This document shows positions 43,963 to 54,749 of a stretch of DNA of 64,000 bases, in pieces. The translations under genes were made by a program, and so were the position numbers. The DNA lies in NCBI GenBank assembly GCA_036346395.1, contig CM070604.1, positions 34,437,662-34,501,661 on the forward strand. Direction: 5' to 3'. The DNA is from Hsuehochloa calcarea. Taxonomy: Eukaryota > Streptophyta > Magnoliopsida > Poales > Poaceae. Each line of letters opens with the position of its first letter. Position 1 is the stretch's first letter. The notes under the pieces were generated by a model. The model had not been told where the DNA came from and did no database searches. It was given only the letters and a program-made list of their open reading frames with translations.

Positions 43963-46931
43963 TGTGAGACCCCGGTTTATCGGGCTTGTAATGCTTAACC
44001 ATCCACTTGGTCCTAGCATCACAAATCAGATAATCCGAGACTCGAGACATGTATACTTCCCAGAAATGCAGTATACACACCTCTTTACAAAATTTATGCA
44101 TCAATTCCATTCATTCACATAGAACCGAAGCAAAGCAACAACCAGAAGATAACATAAATAAAGGATAGTTATTACAAAAGAGAGGCCGACCGACCAAATG
44201 ACATATACATAAAGAAAATTGAACAGTGGAAGCAAAAGTGCCATAAGATGGCTATAAACAAAAGAGCCAATCAGTGTGCCTTTAACCCACAAGGCAACCG
44301 ACCGGACCGCCAAGCTAGTCGTCGAATCCACAGCACATTTCACAAAAGTGAGGCCCTTGGGGCTCACCTTCCTCCCTCACAACAAAGAGCCCAAAGAAAG
44401 CGGGTGAGTACATGGAATGTACTGCAAGACTTACGTGTGAGAATGTGAATGCACATACATAACTATATGCGAGCTTTTTGAGTGGAGGCTGTATGTTTTA
44501 CCTTTAGCATAAAGCAAGTTTTCATTTGCAATAATGTAGTACATTTGAAAGCAAGTTAACAAATCAGTTTTTAATGTTCAAATAATCGTAAAGAACAACA
44601 ATATAACAGTAGATAAAGAACAACAACAATCCTGGAAGTGACTAACCATTAGTCACCACAACAATAGCATGAATTACCCATTCATACCACCCATGTCAAA
44701 TTTTAGTTTAAAAGGTTGAAGTCTAACTCTTGGAAGACCTCCCCAAGTGTGTCCATAACCTAGGACGAGGCTATTCGAATAGTTTTATCCCTGCAACGGT
44801 GTACCAATGTACCCACACGCCAGACCGCCTTTTTGCCAAGCTATTAAGCACACTTCCTTAGGTATGCCGGCACGGCTAAGTCCTACGAGACATTTCCAAT
44901 ATTGTGAATTATTCACGAGCCGCCCGTACGGATAGAAACCCATACGTTGTGTCGGAGTCATCGTAAAGTCTCGGTCAACTACCCTTCCCGGGTAAAGCCT
45001 TGGACAACTACGACGCTCCTCGAGGTGGAGATCCTACCCGGAATCTCCACCACCGCACACCCAACACAAGAACATGACCACATATCATGTTTCACACAAC
45101 ACACACAACCCCCTCCTGCGACTCGGAGATAACCCACGCTAAAGTACTAAGTCAAGAGAGGTCCCATATCCCTCTCGCGTCGTTAGCACGCAAAAATGCT
45201 TGGTTTAGTGTAACAAGATGTTCGGTCCTTGTAGACTTAGGCAAGACGTCCACAAACCCAATAACCCACCATCCGACCACTTGCCCAAGTCCAAATCAGT
45301 TTTCCGTTTTCAGATTTTGACTTTACAAAATAACAAAGCGCAAGTGCTGGTCGTAATGACATAATAAGTAATGTGATCAAGATCATCGACTACAATCGAT
45401 GATCGCCCAGTACTACCGAAACTATGCATTTCTAAGCAATTTCAAGTCGGAAGCTACTAAGTGACCGGAGTCCATCCATCGAACTCCGACCACAGCTAGT
45501 AACCAAAGCTCATGGTAGTAGAGGATAAACAAGTCCTACAGATTATGCAACTATAGGATTCTAACCATAATTTGACAACAAAATAGCAATGCATACATAC
45601 GAGTTGAAATCAATATAGTAGACTTGAAAAATATTAGGATTAACATGATCAAACTGCTTGCCTGTTTGCTGCGGGTTAAGATGTAGCTGGGGATCACTTA
45701 TGTTGTCAATGTGCTCTTCGGATCCTAACGAGAAGGCGAAAAGCAACCAATAAGAACGGATAAAATGCAAAGACTCAACAGCAAACCTTCTCCCAAATTT
45801 CTGAAAGTTTTACAGTAGCAAGGTACTGATTTATAGAGAATTTAGCAACAAGAACCACTTGATTTGGATTCTTAATGCCAAACCTATGACCGAAATAAAG
45901 TCTTGCGACCAGGTAGTGGTCGTAGAAAACCTACGACTATGACATAGTCGTAGCAAGTCTTACGACTAAGTTCAAGTCGTAGAAGAACTTACGACTGGGT
46001 ACTAGTCGTAGAAGGACTTATGCCCATGGCATAGTCGTGGTAAAACTTACGACTACGCTACGGTGGCTGGTCGGAAATCCGACCACGAGGCAGCGCCTCC
46101 CGCACGCTTTGCCAGCGGCTCGGCGGCTTCTCCGACCACAGTGGCGCCAGCCAAGGGCAGGGATAAGGGTCTAAAAGTTTAATGGCCCGACCGGCGGCCA
46201 GCACTAGTTAGAGTATGGCTGAAACGGTGGTACGACCACGGAGTGCGGCTGAGTAGGTATGGCTCGGGAGAACTCCCGAACGGACAATACCAAGAGAGCG
46301 ACGAAAACACACCTAAGCTCCTATAGGGTAAGGTGAAATTACCTGAGCTGAAGAAACGACCAGAGACCCACGGAGTGGCTCCGGCGATGAGTGTCCGAAC
46401 GGCGGCGGTAAGGTTCTCACTAGACCACAGCGACCTGGGCAAAGAGAGAACCAAACCGAGTGAGAGTTAAGCTCCAGGGAGTAAAGGGGGAGCAGAGGGG
46501 GAGAATACTTGAAGAAGAAAACCCCCGTTGCACCACCTCCACCGTAAGCTCCACACTCAAAAATGGCGGTCGAGGAGATTGCGAGGAACTGCAGCTCGAG
46601 CAAGCTGGTGAGTGCTAGCTGGAGTTGCGGAAGTGCTAAAAGAAGCTAAGGGTGAAGCAATGGAGTTTAAGTAGAGCAATGGCAGAGAGCAACGGCCGGA
46701 TTTTTCCAGTCGGGTCAACACTGCCATGAGAGCACTTGAGAGCGATGGGAGCAGTTGAGTCATGGCCCTCTGAGCGATGAGCGCGACATGCATTTAATGC
46801 ACTCAGAGCTAGCCGTTTAAAGGTGGACATAGAGTGGACTGCACGCCACTGCTTTTCTCCCCTGCGCACGCCATGGCAGAGCTCACGCGCGCACGGACAG
46901 AGGAAGGAGACGACTCGTTGGTCGTCGGATT
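43963..46931 (-). mobile_element. LTR of family G, copy G4 (truncated by a Sirevirus)
   Basis: The plus strand starts TGTGAGACCCCGG, the reverse of the LTR G end at 27539, directly in F2 gag; CTTAT at 43958-43962 should be duplicated at the far end. It follows G1 (44461 corresponds to about base 20) to 46931, where the Sirevirus LTR begins after GGATT. It differs from G1 and segment d by a GTCGTA repeat array (45900-46065). Open frames shared with G1 (e.g. 45087-45320) are LTR shadows. The LTR start is outside the window. Confidence 0.87.
45900..46065. repeat. GTCGTA/TACGAC hairpin repeat array in G4
   Basis: Five or six units of about 30 bp, each with CTTACGAC, a short variable loop and GTCGTAGAAG, so every unit can fold on itself. 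The corresponding place in G1 (about 1440-1480) and in segment d lacks the array. The same motif occurs in element H. Confidence 0.85.
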
Positions 46932-48789
46932 TGTAGGACCGGAAGGCGACTGAGGGGGGTGAATAGGCGCTTTCAAAACTTTCTCGCCTAAATCAAAACC
47001 AACACGAACTTTACTCCTTTAGCTATGAAAGCTAAGAAGTTCAGTGAACACACAACGGAAGCCTTGTGTTGGATTTGATAAACCCCTCAAGCACACGACA
47101 CAAAAGGAGAAAAGAACTCAATGTTCTTCATCGGGCACGGCGATCGGCCGGCTACCACGGGCGGTCGGACCGACGGTCAACCAATGATCCGACCGGCAAC
47201 TAACCAATGGTCGAGGCCGGTGGACAGTTCGACCCAAGAAACCAATGGTCGAGTACACCCGGTCGAACCGCCGTTTAAAGGTTTCGGACCGGTAGAGTCG
47301 ATCTTGAAAAACTCCACCCAAATCCAAAGCGAAATTTGATCCAACTTTTGATTCAACCAATAAAACTTGACCAAATTTCTAGCACACCTCCCTAATGATA
47401 TTAGAGACCTATTTCTAGCGACGATCCGTCAGATCCACTTCGCAGAATCGATCTCTCGAGATTTTAACAAAGAAGTGCTCAAACCCTTAGAAATGAGAAA
47501 AACTTGATTCAAGACTTGCTTGTGGGGGTTTGATGATCTAGATGACTCTAGGAGTAATCCCACACATCAAAGCAAGATAAAATAGGCCGAGAGACCAAGC
47601 ATGAACCTTTGAATCAAGGAAGCACCAAAAACATCCAAAAGAGAGAAGAACACAAAGGGAGCAAATGATCTTTCAATTAAGCATCACAAGATTGTTCATT
47701 CACAATAGATGCTTACAAAGCCTCTCCACCAAGGAGGGCAAGAGCTCAACAAGGAGCACACTCCAAACCCTAGTTCTCCTCTCCTCTCCTCCAAACCCTA
47801 GAAAAAGAAAGAAGGGGGCTAAATGAATGCTTGCTCAGGTTTTCCACCTCTCCCCTTCCTATTTATACTAGAGAGCTAGGGTTTCCCTTTTTGGGTCTCT
47901 TACACATGGGACCCACACACAAATAACTCTTGAAGCAATCGCTTTGCTTCACCACGTGTAGGTTGATCGGCGGTTCTCATCGGCGCCAAGCCTCTCTTGT
48001 CAGAATCCCATCGGAACCTCCCAGAGACTCGCACCGATATCCGCACCGCCTGATCCAACCAGCTGTTTCGAACCACCCGTTCGATCCATATTGTCCATTC
48101 TGCACCATGCTTGTGTCACACGACCTCACCCGGTATCCCTGATCATTACGGACCTCGGCTCTCCAAGCGTAGTCGATCCACTCACCGTTGACGTCGTTGA
48201 CACGCAAGCCACCGCATGACAATAGACAAACAAATCGTTTCGGAACAAGTTCTTCACAACTTGACCCGTCGCCGCCACAATGCGATATACAACAATAAAG
48301 CATTGAAGTTCATATAATAACACACTCGAAACCAACTCAATGCAACACTTGGCTCACATTCAAGTATCGCCGGTCATCCTTACCAGGGCGGTCAAGCCAG
48401 TTTCATGCGGTCGGACCGCTCCCGAGCAGCGGTCGGACCGATCAAAGGACTTAGCCAAAATTCAAGCGAGAAATTCAAACCTTCGAAATTTCAAGCGAAT
48501 AGAACTTTTGGTAGGAGCTACAAAAATGATGGGACCACATCCGGAGACTCCCTCACTTGCCTACACAACCTATTTTTGGCCCACTCAAAAACCCAAATTT
48601 GTTTTATGGTCGGACCGGCCAACATGGCGGCCGGATGCTCCACCAGCGATCGACCGCGGACAACCGGTCGAGACCGCTGTGGCTCGACGACCTTGGAAGC
48701 AAACCAGCGCGAGATTTTGCAAACCAACAACGCCATTGCCAATTGACTCATCATCCTGGGATCATGCACATATCCTCACGATATCCACA
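46932..48789 (-). mobile_element. Sirevirus-type copia 3' LTR
   Basis: On the minus strand it starts TGTGGATATCGTGAGG at 48789 and ends CGGTCCTACA at 46932. It is the same family as the solo LTR at 24714-26701. A purine tract (AAGGGGGAGAT) precedes it on the minus strand, so it is the 3' LTR; the internal region continues to 49370 and, past element H, from 63752. CGGTCGGACCG-type palindromes recur at 47140-47290 and 48400-48450. A TATA box (TAGTATAAATAGG) is on the minus strand at 47859-47870. GGATT (46927-46931) is the expected target duplication. Confidence 0.88.
47859..47870 (-). promoter_or_regulatory. TATA box of the Sirevirus 3' LTR
   Basis: Minus-strand AGTATAAATAGG, matching ACTATAAATAGA of the solo LTR in position and context (CTCTCTAG upstream). 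Confidence 0.6.
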
Positions 48790-48800
48790 ATCTCCCCCTT
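48790..48800 (-). other. Sirevirus polypurine tract
   Basis: Minus-strand AAGGGGGAGAT next to the LTR. A second purine run (CAAAGGGGGAGAAAG) lies at 49215-49230; repeated tracts of this kind are known for Sireviruses. Confidence 0.8.
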
Positions 48801-49370
48801 GATGAACACATTGGCAATTTTCAAGAAAATGTGGTTTTTCAAAATGAAAAGTAAAAACTTCGCCGTTTTCGCATAAAGGCACAACTTGGTCCATAAGCAA
48901 CAAAAAGCCTAGGAACCGACCAAGCTGGCTTCAGAATAGTGTAAGCAAGTGAGATAAGGCATTGAAAGCACAAAAGGATTCAAATTCGAGTAGCCAAAAA
49001 TCTCACTTAGGTCCAAATGAAAGACACATTGTTCTATTTGACCTTTGATCATTGTGAGTATTCTTCAATTGCAAATCAAATAAGATAAGACAATGAAACC
49101 CAGAAACTCAACTCACCATGATCACAAATTTTCAAAAGGTTCACACAAATTTTTTTTTTATATGTGTGTTCTTTATGTATGAAACCAAAAGCTCCAACAG
49201 CATTTTCTTCACAATCTTTCTCCCCCTTTGACAATGAATTCATCAAGATGCATGAAAAAGAAAGAGCATGAAGGAATGACTTTATTTTTGATCTTAGTAA
49301 AAAGGAGCCATGACCATTATACATGAAGACAGTACAAGTATGATACCAAACCATATAAAGAGTAGACGCT
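48801..49370 (-). other. Sirevirus 3' internal untranslated region, part 1
   Basis: AT-rich non-coding sequence between the polypurine tract and the H insertion. The one longer minus frame (49076-49354) has no domain. It ends with ACCATATAAAGAGTAGACGC(T), which recurs at 63731-63751. Confidence 0.75.
49350..49370 (+). repeat. 21-bp flanking repeat, left copy
   Basis: Starts ACCATATAAAGAGTAG; identical to 63731-63751. The two copies bracket the H block and its filler. Confidence 0.93.
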
Positions 49371-49427
49371 TGTAACAGCCCAAAATTTCAATTTCAGTTA
49401 AAAATAAGACTTTATTAATTTTTGGTA
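49371..49427 (+). other. 57-bp filler resembling the start of a gypsy LTR
   Basis: Begins TGTAACAGCCCAAAATTTC, as many grass gypsy LTRs do, but belongs neither to H nor, as far as visible, to the Sirevirus. Nothing else of that LTR is present. Confidence 0.5.
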
Positions 49428-50051
49428 GGGTCTCCTCTTCCCGAGTACCTCCACATAGGAGATGCTCGTTTCTTCAGAGGACTAATTCGGCGTGTGATGA
49501 AATCTTTCACCACATGCCATCCGGTCAGTCCTTCTTCCTTCAAGTCCTTAATGGCTTGAATATAAGGGCTAATCCGGCTGATATCTTGAGGTTGAATCCC
49601 ATGAAGATTTCTTTTCAATGACCTTCCCCACGAAAGAAAGGTTGTCTTGGTGACCTTCGGTAGAACCACCTCTTCCTCCACTCGCCACGAAGACCGGTGA
49701 AACTCAAATGTACTCCTTCGACTTGAGTCGTGGAGCTTCAGACCACAGCTTCCGGCGATTCCGGTTTGTCGAGCCATCCCATAATAATATTGGAACAGCT
49801 CGAGATCCGCCGGAATCCCCAAGTATGCCTCGCACAGATACACGAACACACTCAACATGGTAATGGAATTGGGACCTAAATTCACTAGTTCCACCCCAAA
49901 GTGTTCGAGTACTCTCAGAAGAAAGGGGTGGGCGGCAATCGAAGGCCGCACTCTGTACGCTTGGAAGGCGGGATTTGCCCATTTTCCCCGATGGCGATCT
50001 TTGCCCGATAGCCGAATCCACTTCACGAGCCTTCTCAGGATCTTCCGACAT
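49415..50051 (-). pseudogene. Truncated antisense ORF of H (left copy)
   Basis: Minus-strand frames starting MSEDPEKAREVDSAIGQR (50051) and, shifted, VRPSIAAHPFLLRVLEHFGV and LVNLGPNSITMLSVFVYLCE encode the N-terminal domain of the protein family annotated in plant genomes as a putative gypsy-type transposon protein, encoded antisense between pol and the 3' LTR of Tat elements. Its role is unknown. The rest is missing here because the segment ends at 49428; the last codons are read into the filler. One frame change near 49950 separates the two parts. Confidence 0.75.
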
Positions 50052-50694
50052 CGACTAAGACCTTGATCTTAGCGCATCCATCTCCGATTCCTCCCATTCG
50101 TAAAGTCTCTGGCCATTTCGCTCGAAGCAAAGTTTTTTTGAATGGGTTGGCGGCGAGAAGATGAAACCTAGTCGAAGACGGAGAAAGCAAGAGCTCAAGA
50201 ACAATGGAGTGATTTGGGGAAAAGTAAAATCCAAGTCTACCTCTGGTAAGTTTTTATAACAACACGATCTCCGCTGCTTGAAACCGTCCCGCTATAGGTC
50301 TATGATAGATGGTTGTACCGCCGAACCGCTTCATCGGACAAGTCTATGAGAGGCGGTTGCAATTCTCCGATGGTCCGTTCGAGAAAAAGTAGGTACGTAT
50401 TGTCACCTCCAAGCAAAATTACATTCTTGACCAAGTCTTTCTAGTCGAAGGAAGTATCAATCGGAAGAGCTTTTCTCCGATTCCCTACCACGACCACCGA
50501 CGGTCATAGGGTTTTTATGACTTTTTGATAGTCGTAAGCAACCTTCCTGATAAAGCAAATTCCTGGTCAAAGCAACACTTAAATGTCGAAGAGTTTTTCC
50601 TTCGACTATCATTCTACGACATTTTCATGGTCGTAAGTCCATTTACGAAACCTTTATCAAGTAAGTTACTTTCACTTGAAGCTGGGGGGCTAGA
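49428..50694 (+). repeat. Extra 3' internal segment of H (duplicate of 61674-62934)
   Basis: Begins GGTAGGGTCTCCTC, as 61684 does, and runs through the antisense ORF start and the purine tract into the left LTR. The two copies differ mainly by single-base indels, many next to CG. Confidence 0.92.
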
Positions 50695-50809
50695 TGACGA
50701 GGATCTAATAATCCTCATTTTTATCTTTTATCTATAATTCTTATTATGGGTAAATATGATGTCACATAGTCCCCAGAGGTACCCCTTATCTAAAAGGAGA
50801 AGTCAATAA

Positions 50810-50995
50810 GTGGTTGTAAGTCTTGCTACAACTATATCATGGTTGTAAGTCCTTCTACGACCACTACATAGTCGTAAGTCCTTCTACGACTGCTACCTGG
50901 TCGTGAGTCCTTCTACGACTGCTACCTGGTCGTAAGTCCTTCTACGACTGCTACCTGGTCGTAAGTTCTTCTACGACCAGGTAAACTACGACCAC
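50810..50995 (+). repeat. GTCGTA hairpin repeats in the left LTR of H
   Basis: About six units of the form CTACGACTGCTACCTGGTCG...TAAGTCCTT, each an inverted pair CTACGAC/GTCGTAAG around a short loop. Counterparts: 63050-63240, and weaker at 59690-59830 and 61330-61440. Confidence 0.88.
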
Positions 50996-51221
50996 ATTAT
51001 AATCAAACCTACAGGCGAGTGGGTCCAATTGATTAAAGAATCCGAACGGTCTGCACGCACTATTATTCCGCTTATTAATGGTGCGTAATTACCCCATTAT
51101 CTCTGGAAGATAATTGCGAGACGGCGTGAAGAAGCCGAGGCGCCGGTAATTACTGCCATCATGCGCCCGTTACTGGATTAATCAGGCGCATTTCCCGCAG
51201 GGCAAAACGGCTACTTCTTCA

Positions 51222-51234
51222 CGACTATATAAGG
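51222..51234 (+). promoter_or_regulatory. TATA box of the left H LTR
   Basis: CGACTATATAAGG, about 250 bp before the LTR end; identical at 63458-63470 in the right LTR. Confidence 0.7.
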
Positions 51235-51492
51235 GCATCGATCAGAGAGATAGGGAGGGCGAACAAGCGAACAAGAGCCAGTCAAGTAGGAACACAAGCG
51301 CTATTCTCTGTAATAGTCTTAGTCTTTTACTTGATCATCAAGAATACCATACACACAGGATTAGGGTTATTATTCTCTCGGAGAAGGCTGAACTGTCTAA
51401 ACATCCGTGTCAATCCACTCTGCGTGATCTTATCTCTAGGAGACCCCGAATCAAACAATCTTTCGTAAGATCGGTTCTAATACACCGGCGAT

Positions 51493-51510
51493 TGGCGCCG
51501 ACCGTGGGGA
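51493..51510 (+). other. Primer-binding site of H
   Basis: TGGCGCCGACCGTGGGGA, the TGGCGCC type used by Tat/Athila-lineage elements rather than the tRNA-Met site of the chromoviruses here. Confidence 0.82.
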
Positions 51511-51560
51511 TCTTAGGTAATCTCTTGTCAACATACTCTCTTTTTCCAATCTCATGCAAT

Positions 51561-53870
51561 CATGGCGGGAGAATGGAGCGAGGAGAACTGGTTTGACTTG
51601 GCGATTATGCAGACGTCGACATGGATGCGGTTTCGACTATGAACCGAGTGATGCATCCACGATGGTGATGTTGCCTTCGGAGATTATTCTCCAGGAAACC
51701 ATCCCATTAATAGAGTTGAGGAGGGATCCTTATCCCCCACAACAATACGTCCAACAGAGGAGCCATTTCCCTCAAAGGACAAGGGTCAATCCGACCAGGA
51801 CCGCCCCCAGGAGGACTCACAACGCGACGAGAGTTTTTTCTCCAAGTGTTCAAGTCCCCTTAAGACGGTCCGACTTGGTAAGTCAAGTTCTGGGAGCCAC
51901 CATTCCAGGACTCCACCAGCATCTAGTGATTCTCTCTCTCAGGGTAACTCCAGAGAGGGTGGGATCAAGCATGCTTTTCCTGCAAATTCGACCGTCTCCC
52001 CGCAGATCTCATTTGCGAACGGAGACAGTTATAACCCGGAGTTCCCCTACGAGGGGATTACTCCAAGTCGCCAGATGGTGTCCTCGAGCACTCCTCAAGC
52101 GGGAGGCCTCGGCGCAAGTGAGAATCATCAGCGGAGGTCTTCGTCCTTCCCCAAATCGAAGTCGACCTCATGGAGGCCGAGATAAGAACACTCCCCGAAG
52201 ATCACACACTGCGCCCCCTCGTGGTAATGGCAAGGGCACCACCGTTGGCAGAGAGGACCAACACTGATGAACGCGAGGGAAATCCTCGACATTCTCGCAC
52301 TCCACTAAGAAGGCCTCAAAGACCTGAGGAGGAGGATTTTGATGTCGTCGGAAGGAAGAAAATTGCGATCGTAAGAACTTGCACAGGCGCATTCAACATC
52401 GATCGGAGGAGGTACAAGAACTCCGAACATCAACGACTTGCTCGAGAATCCCGATCAAGAGCTTGCTCGAGCGCCGAGTACGATCTCTTTCTTTGAAGAG
52501 ATTACGCAAAGACTTCGAACTGTGATGACAAGGTGGAGGTACCTCATCGACAACACTCGGTAGTCGTAGCAATCGACTTCCTCGGCTACCGATCAATCGA
52601 ATATTTCTCTCGTAGGAATCGACACGACCATAAGTCGAATCGATCCCTATTCGAGAAATACCTTTCGATCGGTGAAGATCAAGAGCCCCTCGAAGAGGTG
52701 ATCATTCACCACTTCGACAAAGAAATTCTAACGAGTGGAATACGAGGAATATTCTCCTCGTAGAACCGAGGCCTACTACGAGCAGTCGGCACCACACGGT
52801 ATCGTCGTATCGATCACTGGTGACATTAACCCTTCTTTTCTACAAAGAAGGCGTCAAGAAGTGATTACTGGATCAGGGCATTTTCGCCGACCTTGAGCGA
52901 TTCGTTGGCCACCTCATTTTCGACCGGTGAACATGGAGAAATTTGATGGATCTCAAAATCCCATCGAATTTCTTGAGATCTATACAACAACCGTCCGAAG
53001 CGGCGGGAGGAGGAGAGCATGTAATGGCGAATTACCTTCCGATGCTCGAAGGATCCGCTCGATCGTGGTTATTAAACCAACCACTCGAGTCGATCTACTC
53101 TTGGCAACACCTTTGTGATCTTCTGAGCGAATTTCCAAGGCACATACAACCGCATACGGAAAGAAGGCGACTTGCCGGATAAAGCGAACAACAACGAGAC
53201 TTTGCGTCAATTCATCAAGCGCTTTAGTCGGGTTCGTAACTCAATTCGGAAATTTCGATTCCTCTGTGATCGGGGCTTTTAAGCAAGGAGTCCGCAGATG
53301 AAGAATAACGGAGGACATTGCTCTGAATCCTCCCAACATCGCTGTTAGAACTCATCGAGATGGCGATCGATATGCAAGCGCTTCGAGGCGGTCGAGTGGA
53401 ACAACACTATCGATCGAGAAACATATACTCCTCGAGAGCCGTGAAGTTGGTAAGGATAAAAAAGCAAAAAGTCCAAGAAGAAAATAAAAATCAAAACCAC
53501 AAGCCGCTGGTTCCAAGGAGGTTCTCGCCGTAAAGATGGAGAGCCCCAAACCACCAAGTCGTACCACGATCAAGGCAAAGGTAAGCGCCACGATCGTAGG
53601 AGCGACAAACCAAGGTGGTGTCCTTTTCATAAAAGGAAGGACATGACCTCATAGCTGCCGAGTTTTCCAAAGAAAGCTCGAGGACTACTACAACGGCAAG
53701 CACCACTCCCTACTCTCGGCGGGTGGGACATACGAGTGGCCAAAAGTCGTCGGATGATGAGGAGATGCCGTTCCAAGATCCGCAACATACCGTTGAGCAC
53801 ATCTACGGAGGATCATCGACATCGACTCCAAGCGACAACTTAAAGGCTGCGGACGAGAGGTAAATTCAAT
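51561..53870 (+). pseudogene. gag: Element H gag
   Basis: ATG at 51561 opens MAGEWSEENWFDLAIMQTST and is soon shifted. The capsid core is clear at about 52930-53400: GGGEHVMANYLPMLEGSARS, WLLNQPLESIYSWQHLCDL and, in other frames, NNETLRQFIKRFSRV and DIALNPPNIAV. Between them lies a disordered Arg/Pro/Ser-rich stretch (51700-52300). No single frame holds more than about 80 gag residues; shifts of one or two bases recur throughout. The longer plus frame at 51554-52267 mixes frames and is not a gene. Confidence 0.72.
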
Positions 53871-53879
53871 ACATACTCC

Positions 53880-54110
53880 TCTTGTCAATAAATTACCAAG
53901 TGGTGGAAGTTACCATCTCTTTTGAGAAGGATGATGCCCAATCACTACTGAGTCGATCAGTCGATATCCGATTGTGGTCGAACCCACCATCAACAAGCTG
54001 TCGGGTCAATCGAGTCTTGGTTGATGGTGGCGATTCTTTGAACATATTATTTACTAAAGCCACGGGCGAGATGCAAGTACCGGGACAAAGGTAAGGCGAT
54101 GCGATATTCC
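53880..54110 (+). pseudogene. pol: Element H protease region
   Basis: INYQVVEVTISFEKDDAQSL followed by RVLVDGGDSLNILFTKA, the aspartic protease site of Tat elements (usual form VDGGSSLNILF). A frame change follows near 54094. Confidence 0.72.
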
Positions 54111-54749
54111 TTTCATGGAATCGTGCAGGGACTTGACCAAACCTATTGGCCAAGTTTCTCTTCCTTTAACATTTGGCTCACCAAGTAATTTCGGAGACGA
54201 GAAAGTCTCCTTTGATGTGGTCGATTTCGATCGGCATATAACGCCATACTCGGACGACCAACTTTGGCAAAATTCTTAATGGCTACTCATTACGGGTATC
54301 AATGTCTTAAGATGCGAGTCCCAAAGGAGTGATCACCATTCATGTGACAAAAGATGGCGTATAAGCTGCGGCCGTCGATCCTCGAGATGGTTGGTCAAAT
54401 ACCAACTCGAGATGAAAGTCGACCGACTAGCGGTCGAAGCCTAAAGTCGCACCAAAGCCGAGCGACCAAGTCAAAGAGGTTCCTCCGGGCCTTGAAGAAC
54501 CCTCGAAGACTGCTCGCATCGGGAGACTTCCGACCCCAAATAGGAAGACGCCCTCATTACCTTCCTCAGAGCTAACGCAGATGTCTTTGCGTGGCAAGCA
54601 TCCGACATGCCCGAGTCCCGAGGAGGTGATCGAGCACGAGCTAGCTTTACGGCCGATAAAGTACCAGAAAACAAAAATTACGGAGATTTGCCTGATCGGC
54701 GAGATGCTATTAAATCGAGTTGGATAAGCTACTTAAAGCGGGCTTTATA

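Larger units (their letters stand above)
50695..51484 (+). repeat. Left LTR of H
   Basis: TGACGAGGATC after GCTGGGGGGCTAGA, ending TCTAATACA nine bases before the primer site. It carries the GTCGTA array (about 50810-50995) and a TATA box near 51225. Confidence 0.82.

Noticed and set aside
41300..44110. A single 936-codon minus frame starting at the ATG near 44110
   Set aside because: The first ~49 codons lie in the G4 LTR (identical text ends LTR G at 27539). The coding part of F2 starts at 43962, so the fusion is accidental.
45900..46065. CACTA-type DNA transposon ends
   Set aside because: Subterminal-like hairpin repeats are present, but I found no CACTA terminus or 3-bp duplication at the edges.
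49076..49354. Minus frame of 92 codons in Sirevirus DNA
   Set aside because: Lies in the 3' untranslated region, crosses a polypurine-type tract and has no known domain.
50810..50995. CRISPR-like array (regular ~30-bp repeats)
   Set aside because: No distinct spacers, plant nuclear context, and the units sit inside an LTR.
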